Origin: SbD1 sp049300095
Lineage (GTDB): Bacteria; Desulfobacterota; Syntrophobacteria; Syntrophobacterales; Syntrophobacteraceae
Length of the DNA: 5,814 nt
Direction: 5' to 3'
NCBI GenBank assembly: GCA_049300095.1
Contig: JBAQYM010000224.1
Coordinates: 1-5,814, forward strand
The translations under genes and the position numbers were made by a program. Numbering within the stretch: position 1 is the stretch's first letter; each line of letters opens with the position of its first letter. This document shows, one piece after another, positions 2,900-5,814 of the stretch. The notes below the pieces were generated by a model that was given only the letters and a program-made list of their open reading frames with translations, was not told the DNA's origin and ran no database searches.

Positions 2900-5497
2900 T
2901 CACGCTTGCAGGTGGTAGTTCTCCTCAAGAAAAGCCTTCGCGATTGCCGCCACGCTTTCCTCGTTTTTCATGAGCATGTCCAATTGCCGCGTAAACTGGA
3001 GGAGCCTTCCGATGGTGTCGAGTTTTTCGGTAAGCAGCGCGGCATCGAGCCTCTCGACCCTGGCGCTTACCCGGTCGCCGAGAACATCCACCGACATGCC
3101 GGTCGACTCGAGGATCCGCGCGATTGCGCGCGCCCGCCTGTTTCTGCGCACGTCGTCCGCCGCCCCGCCCTTGAATGAAAAGGTGATGTAATTCTTGCTC
3201 AGGGTCTTTCCGCAGTAGGTGTCCAAAACCCCATAGTGGTAGCCCACGCGCGAGCTGAAATTGAGGTACTTGTCCGAAATGATGGCGAAGCTGCGGTTTC
3301 CGAACCGCTCGGACCCGAGGTGGTCCTGGAACATCTGTTCGCCCATGACGGAGAAAAACCCCCGCATATCGATCGGGCGCGGGCGGTGATGGAGCAGGTC
3401 CTCGTGGAGCATCCCCCCCAGCAGCGCCTTGAACGGGACCGAGACGATACAGTCGTGCCTCACGCTGCGGGCGCTGCGGTTGGCCTCCGATATTCCGCCC
3501 CCGAGGTCGATGACGTGGAGGTCGAGCGGAATGGGAGCTATCAATTTCGCCGCGAAACCCGCGTGTTCCGATACGAGGTCGCTTATTCTGAACATTTCCG
3601 TGTAGGAAAGCTCGTGGATGAAGCGCATCAGGTCGTGGAGCGAGCGGCAGTTCTCGGGGGTAAAATCGGCGGACTTGGGGTCGATGAGGCGCAGGGGGGT
3701 GATGTGGGCGGCCAGCCGGCTGAGGGTCTCGTATACCGGGGTGCCCTTCATGCGCGGCTCGCGCGGGGTCTGGAGCGCCGTTAGCTCGGGGACGGCCCCG
3801 AGGTATATCTTTCCCGAAAAAGCGTCCACCGTTATTTCCGCGCCCTCCGGTACGGCCGAGGTCGCCGTGCCGGTATCGAGCAGCGTCGGTATGGAAAATT
3901 CCCTGGAAAGGGAGGCCATGTGCCCGGTGATGCTGCCGAAATCGGTTACGATGGCGCTCGCCCGCGGCATGATCACCATGAACTTGGGAGAGGGCTGGGG
4001 CGCGATCAGGACGGCCCCTTCCGGAAAGTTTTGAAGGTCTTCCTCGGAGCGGAAGTGAAAGGCTTTTCCGGACCCGACGCCCGGGAAGGCCGCCTGGCCG
4101 CCCTCGAGCAGCAGCGGGTATTTTTGAGGATCGGGAGTCGGGACCACGAGGGCCCGGTGTTCCGGGCCGGCGCCGAGCGGGCGGGTCTGGAGCAGGAAGA
4201 TGTTTCCCTGCCGGTCGAGCGCCCACTCGATGTCCTGCGCCGTCCCGTAATGTTCTTCGAGCCGGAGGGCGTATGCGGCCAGCGCCTTTATCTGCCGGTC
4301 GGAAAGGCATGCAAATTCCTGTTCGCCCTCTTCGACTTCCCTTTCCAGAAGTCCGCCCTCGGGGTTGCTAACGAGTTTTACCGGCTTTTTGGAAATGTCT
4401 TTTTGCAGGATATCGCGGTCCGGCGCCCTGGATACCGTGTACTTGTCCGGGGTGATGACCCCGTCCACCGCGTAGGGCCCCAGGCCCCAGACGGCCGAAA
4501 TGATGACGCCGTCGTTTTGCGGCTCGAGGGGATGTCTCGAATACATAACGCCGCTCGCAACCGAATCCACCATCCGGATACAGGCCACGCTCATTGCGGC
4601 CTGGTCGTCGGGAATGCCCTTCATGAGCCGGTAGGACATGGCCCGCGGCGTAAAGAGGCTGGCAATGACAAAGGTATAGGTTTTTAGAATTTGCTCACGG
4701 GGCACGTTCAGCACCGACAGGTACTGTCCGGCAAACGAAAGCGCGCTGTCCTCGCCCAGGGCGCTGCTGCGCATCGAGATGCGGGGAGGGGCGGCGGCCG
4801 GCTCGGCCCCCGGGCCCGTCTTCGCCATTTCATCGTAGGCCGCCAGGACGGCCTCGCCAAGGGCCGCCGGAACGGGGGCGGATATTATCAGGCGCTGGAT
4901 CTCCTCGCTCACCGCGTTGAGCGATTCGGTGTCTTCCGGGTCCAGGGCCATTTTTTTCATGGCGATTTCTTCGATCAGGTCGTTTTCGGTCAGGAAAAGT
5001 TCGAAGGCGCGGGTCGTCACGGCAAAGCCGTCGGGCACGGGAAGGTGGACGCGGTTTTTCATTTCTCCGAGGTTGGCGTTCTTGCCGCCGACCGACTCGA
5101 TCACGTCCGTTGTGACCCGCGAGTAGGGCAGGACGAGCTCGGCCCCGCCCGCTTCCTTTCTGCTGTCGAGGTCCTTCTTGATTCCGGAGGTCAGGGATTC
5201 GAACACGGGCAGGAGCCCGGGATACTTGCGGTTCGAGAGCGCATCGAAGCTGCCGATCATCCTCAAGGTGTGAAAAATTGCCCGGGCCGATTGCGACCGG
5301 ACGTAGGACATGCCGAAGACCCGGTATCCCTGGAGTTTTTCCTCGATTTCCGCAATGATTCTGGAAAGCTCGGAATTCGAGTCGAGCAGTTCTTTGAACC
5401 GTTCGTACTTGACGCGAAAAACATCCGTCAGGGCATCGGGCGACTGCCCCTCCTTCCGCGTTATCTTTCTTATGATCGACTTCAGTCTGTTCAGCAT
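2900..5497 (-). CDS. Atypical PEP-synthase/PPDK-like phosphotransferase lacking the PEP barrel
   Basis: An 865-residue, probably cytoplasmic enzyme. Residues 1-115 are a charged, helical extension absent from classical PpsA. About 125-440 form a PPDK_N ATP-grasp domain with VGGKNANLGEMKN (K139), SMRSSALGED (R243), SGVMYSRHP, GLGPYAVDG...PDKY, DIEWA (E424) and LLQTRP (Q437, R439). About 495-570 are the swivelling phosphohistidine domain with GSITGHMASLSREFSIPT; H526 is the predicted phospho-carrier. PpsA and PPDK then have a TIM barrel that transfers phosphate to pyruvate. Here no barrel motif follows; residues 580-865 instead have IDLGGG, an HEDLLHHR segment, VGYHYGVLDTY and NYITFSFKGGAADDVRRNRRAR. 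ATP-dependent phosphorylation of H526 is likely, but the acceptor is unknown, and calling it PEP synthase would overstate the evidence. The ATG at 5497 is chosen because the 83 codons upstream run through a palindromic repeat. Its ribosome binding site is poor (AGGA 13 bases away); TTG at 5506 is an alternative start. Confidence 0.85.
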   Translation of the reverse strand: MLNRLKSIIRKITRKEGQSPDALTDVFRVKYERFKELLDSNSELSRIIAEIEEKLQGYRVFGMSYVRSQSARAIFHTLRMIGSFDALSNRKYPGLLPVFESLTSGIKKDLDSRKEAGGAELVLPYSRVTTDVIESVGGKNANLGEMKNRVHLPVPDGFAVTTRAFELFLTENDLIEEIAMKKMALDPEDTESLNAVSEEIQRLIISAPVPAALGEAVLAAYDEMAKTGPGAEPAAAPPRISMRSSALGEDSALSFAGQYLSVLNVPREQILKTYTFVIASLFTPRAMSYRLMKGIPDDQAAMSVACIRMVDSVASGVMYSRHPLEPQNDGVIISAVWGLGPYAVDGVITPDKYTVSRAPDRDILQKDISKKPVKLVSNPEGGLLEREVEEGEQEFACLSDRQIKALAAYALRLEEHYGTAQDIEWALDRQGNIFLLQTRPLGAGPEHRALVVPTPDPQKYPLLLEGGQAAFPGVGSGKAFHFRSEEDLQNFPEGAVLIAPQPSPKFMVIMPRASAIVTDFGSITGHMASLSREFSIPTLLDTGTATSAVPEGAEITVDAFSGKIYLGAVPELTALQTPREPRMKGTPVYETLSRLAAHITPLRLIDPKSADFTPENCRSLHDLMRFIHELSYTEMFRISDLVSEHAGFAAKLIAPIPLDLHVIDLGGGISEANRSARSVRHDCIVSVPFKALLGGMLHEDLLHHRPRPIDMRGFFSVMGEQMFQDHLGSERFGNRSFAIISDKYLNFSSRVGYHYGVLDTYCGKTLSKNYITFSFKGGAADDVRRNRRARAIARILESTGMSVDVLGDRVSARVERLDAALLTEKLDTIGRLLQFTRQLDMLMKNEESVAAIAKAFLEENYHLQA

Positions 5498-5703
5498 ATC
5501 CGGCAATAAGTCCTGAGATTTTGAGGCTATCTTATACTGTAAAAAATAACTTTTTTGGGAGAAAAACCCGGATACCTCCCCCTGTGGCCCCGGCGCTTCC
5601 CCGCCCGCATCTGGCGCGCCGGCTTCGAGATGCTTAATTGAGTCTTTCAGTCCCGTGGCTTGGGCTGGGCGGAAAGACCGCGCCACAACTGGAAGATCTC
5701 TGC
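5498..5703. other. Upstream region of the PEP-synthase-like gene, not coding
   Basis: The enzyme's frame stays open here, but the residues are Pro/Gly/Ala-rich and low in complexity. The stretch includes an AT-rich island resembling a promoter and two loose inverted repeats: CCGGCGC/GCGCCGG (5590-5596 with 5616-5622) and GTCTTTC/GAAAGAC (5642-5648 with 5672-5678). These look like intergenic or repeat-derived sequence. I see no separate gene here. Confidence 0.5.
5531..5536 (-). promoter_or_regulatory. Possible -10 element of the PEP-synthase-like gene
   Basis: TATAAG (five of six consensus bases) lies on the minus strand in an AT-rich island (about 5515-5567) inside GC-rich sequence. It would give a leader of about 27 bases before the ATG at 5497. 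No convincing -35 hexamer sits 16-18 bases upstream, so an activator or another sigma factor would be needed if this is a promoter. If it is used, transcription begins inside the longest open frame, which favours the short start. Confidence 0.3.
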
Positions 5704-5811
5704 TTCCGGCAGTCCGGGCGGGGATCAACCCCGCCCCTACCTTCAAAGGACGGCATCAGACCCGCCGTAAGACCGTAGGGGCGGGGTTGATCCCCGCCCG
5801 GACTGCCGGAA
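5704..5811. repeat. Head-to-head pair of GTAG-type REP sequences (BIME-like)
   Basis: A perfect 37-bp inverted repeat (5704-5740 and 5775-5811) encloses a 34-base centre. Each arm is itself a unit: GTAG followed by GGGCGGGG-ttgat-CCCCGCCC. On the plus strand GTAG is at 5775-5778 with its hairpin at 5779-5799; on the minus strand GTAG is at 5740-5737 with its hairpin at 5736-5716. GTAG followed by a GC-rich hairpin is the signature of REP sequences moved by RAYT (TnpA_REP) transposases, and opposed pairs are called BIMEs. The centre holds a further 5-bp stem, ACGGC/GCCGT (5750-5754 with 5764-5768). The element ends three bases before the window edge. No RAYT gene is visible. Confidence 0.75.
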
Positions 5812-5814
5812 TGG

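Noticed and set aside
2659..3178. Two plus-strand frames spanning the gap and the enzyme 3' end
   Set aside because: They run far into confirmed antisense coding sequence and have no protein-like pattern or ribosome binding site.
2925..4310. Minus-strand frame of 461 codons
   Set aside because: It is the out-of-frame shadow of the PEP-synthase-like gene; the residues are Arg/Pro/Gly-rich with no domain, as expected for a shifted frame of GC-rich coding DNA.
3236..5509. Plus-strand frames (3236-3784, 3920-4687, 4691-5509) opposite the enzyme gene
   Set aside because: Antisense frames of a GC-rich gene; the opposite strand shows clear domain motifs and these do not.

Overview
The window holds two large genes on the minus strand, the start of a third minus-strand gene cut by the left edge, two possible very small genes, and a mobile palindromic repeat at the right edge. 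No RNA gene, CRISPR array, transposase or phage structural gene other than the tail-fibre-like protein was seen. The fairly GC-rich coding and the family make-up (a secreted QGRLT-type protein ending in an S74 chaperone, and an atypical PEP-synthase-like enzyme) suggest a Desulfobacterota/Nitrospirota-like environmental bacterium. That placement is an inference from recalled family distribution, not a search.

Right part (2900-5814). The minus-strand gene at 2900-5497 encodes an 865-residue PEP-synthase/PPDK-like protein. It has an intact-looking ATP-grasp domain and a phosphohistidine swivel domain. In place of the usual PEP/pyruvate TIM barrel it has a C-terminal region of about 290 residues that I cannot assign. 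Its reading frame stays open for another 83 codons upstream, but that stretch runs through a palindromic repeat and is probably not coding. The repeat (5704-5811) is a perfect 37-bp inverted repeat, each arm being a GTAG tetranucleotide followed by an 8-bp GC hairpin. This is the architecture of REP sequences mobilised by RAYT transposases, arranged as a head-to-head pair.

Middle (2511-2899). This 389-base gap has two weakly supported minus-strand micro-ORFs. One is a short peptide with a YIQP segment and a CxxC end; the other is a 49-codon frame overlapping it in the +1 register. The gap also carries an interrupted palindrome and the ribosome binding site of the next gene.

Left part (1-2510). 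The gene at 330-2510 encodes a 726-residue exported, fibrous, probably trimeric surface protein. In order it has a signal peptide, a beta-rich QGRLT-type N-terminal domain, 38-residue HxH repeats, a short collagen-like segment, about ten 17-residue YadA-head-like repeats, and an S74 self-cleaving intramolecular chaperone with a coiled-coil tail. Downstream is a 272-base gap with a weak terminator. At its far end is a convincing promoter (TTGGAA-17-TATAAT), an operator-like palindrome and a GGAGG ribosome binding site, which launch a further gene that leaves the window at base 1.

Nothing ties the two large genes into one pathway. They lie in the same direction but 389 bases apart, and the S74 gene has its own strong ribosome binding site, so they are probably separate transcription units.
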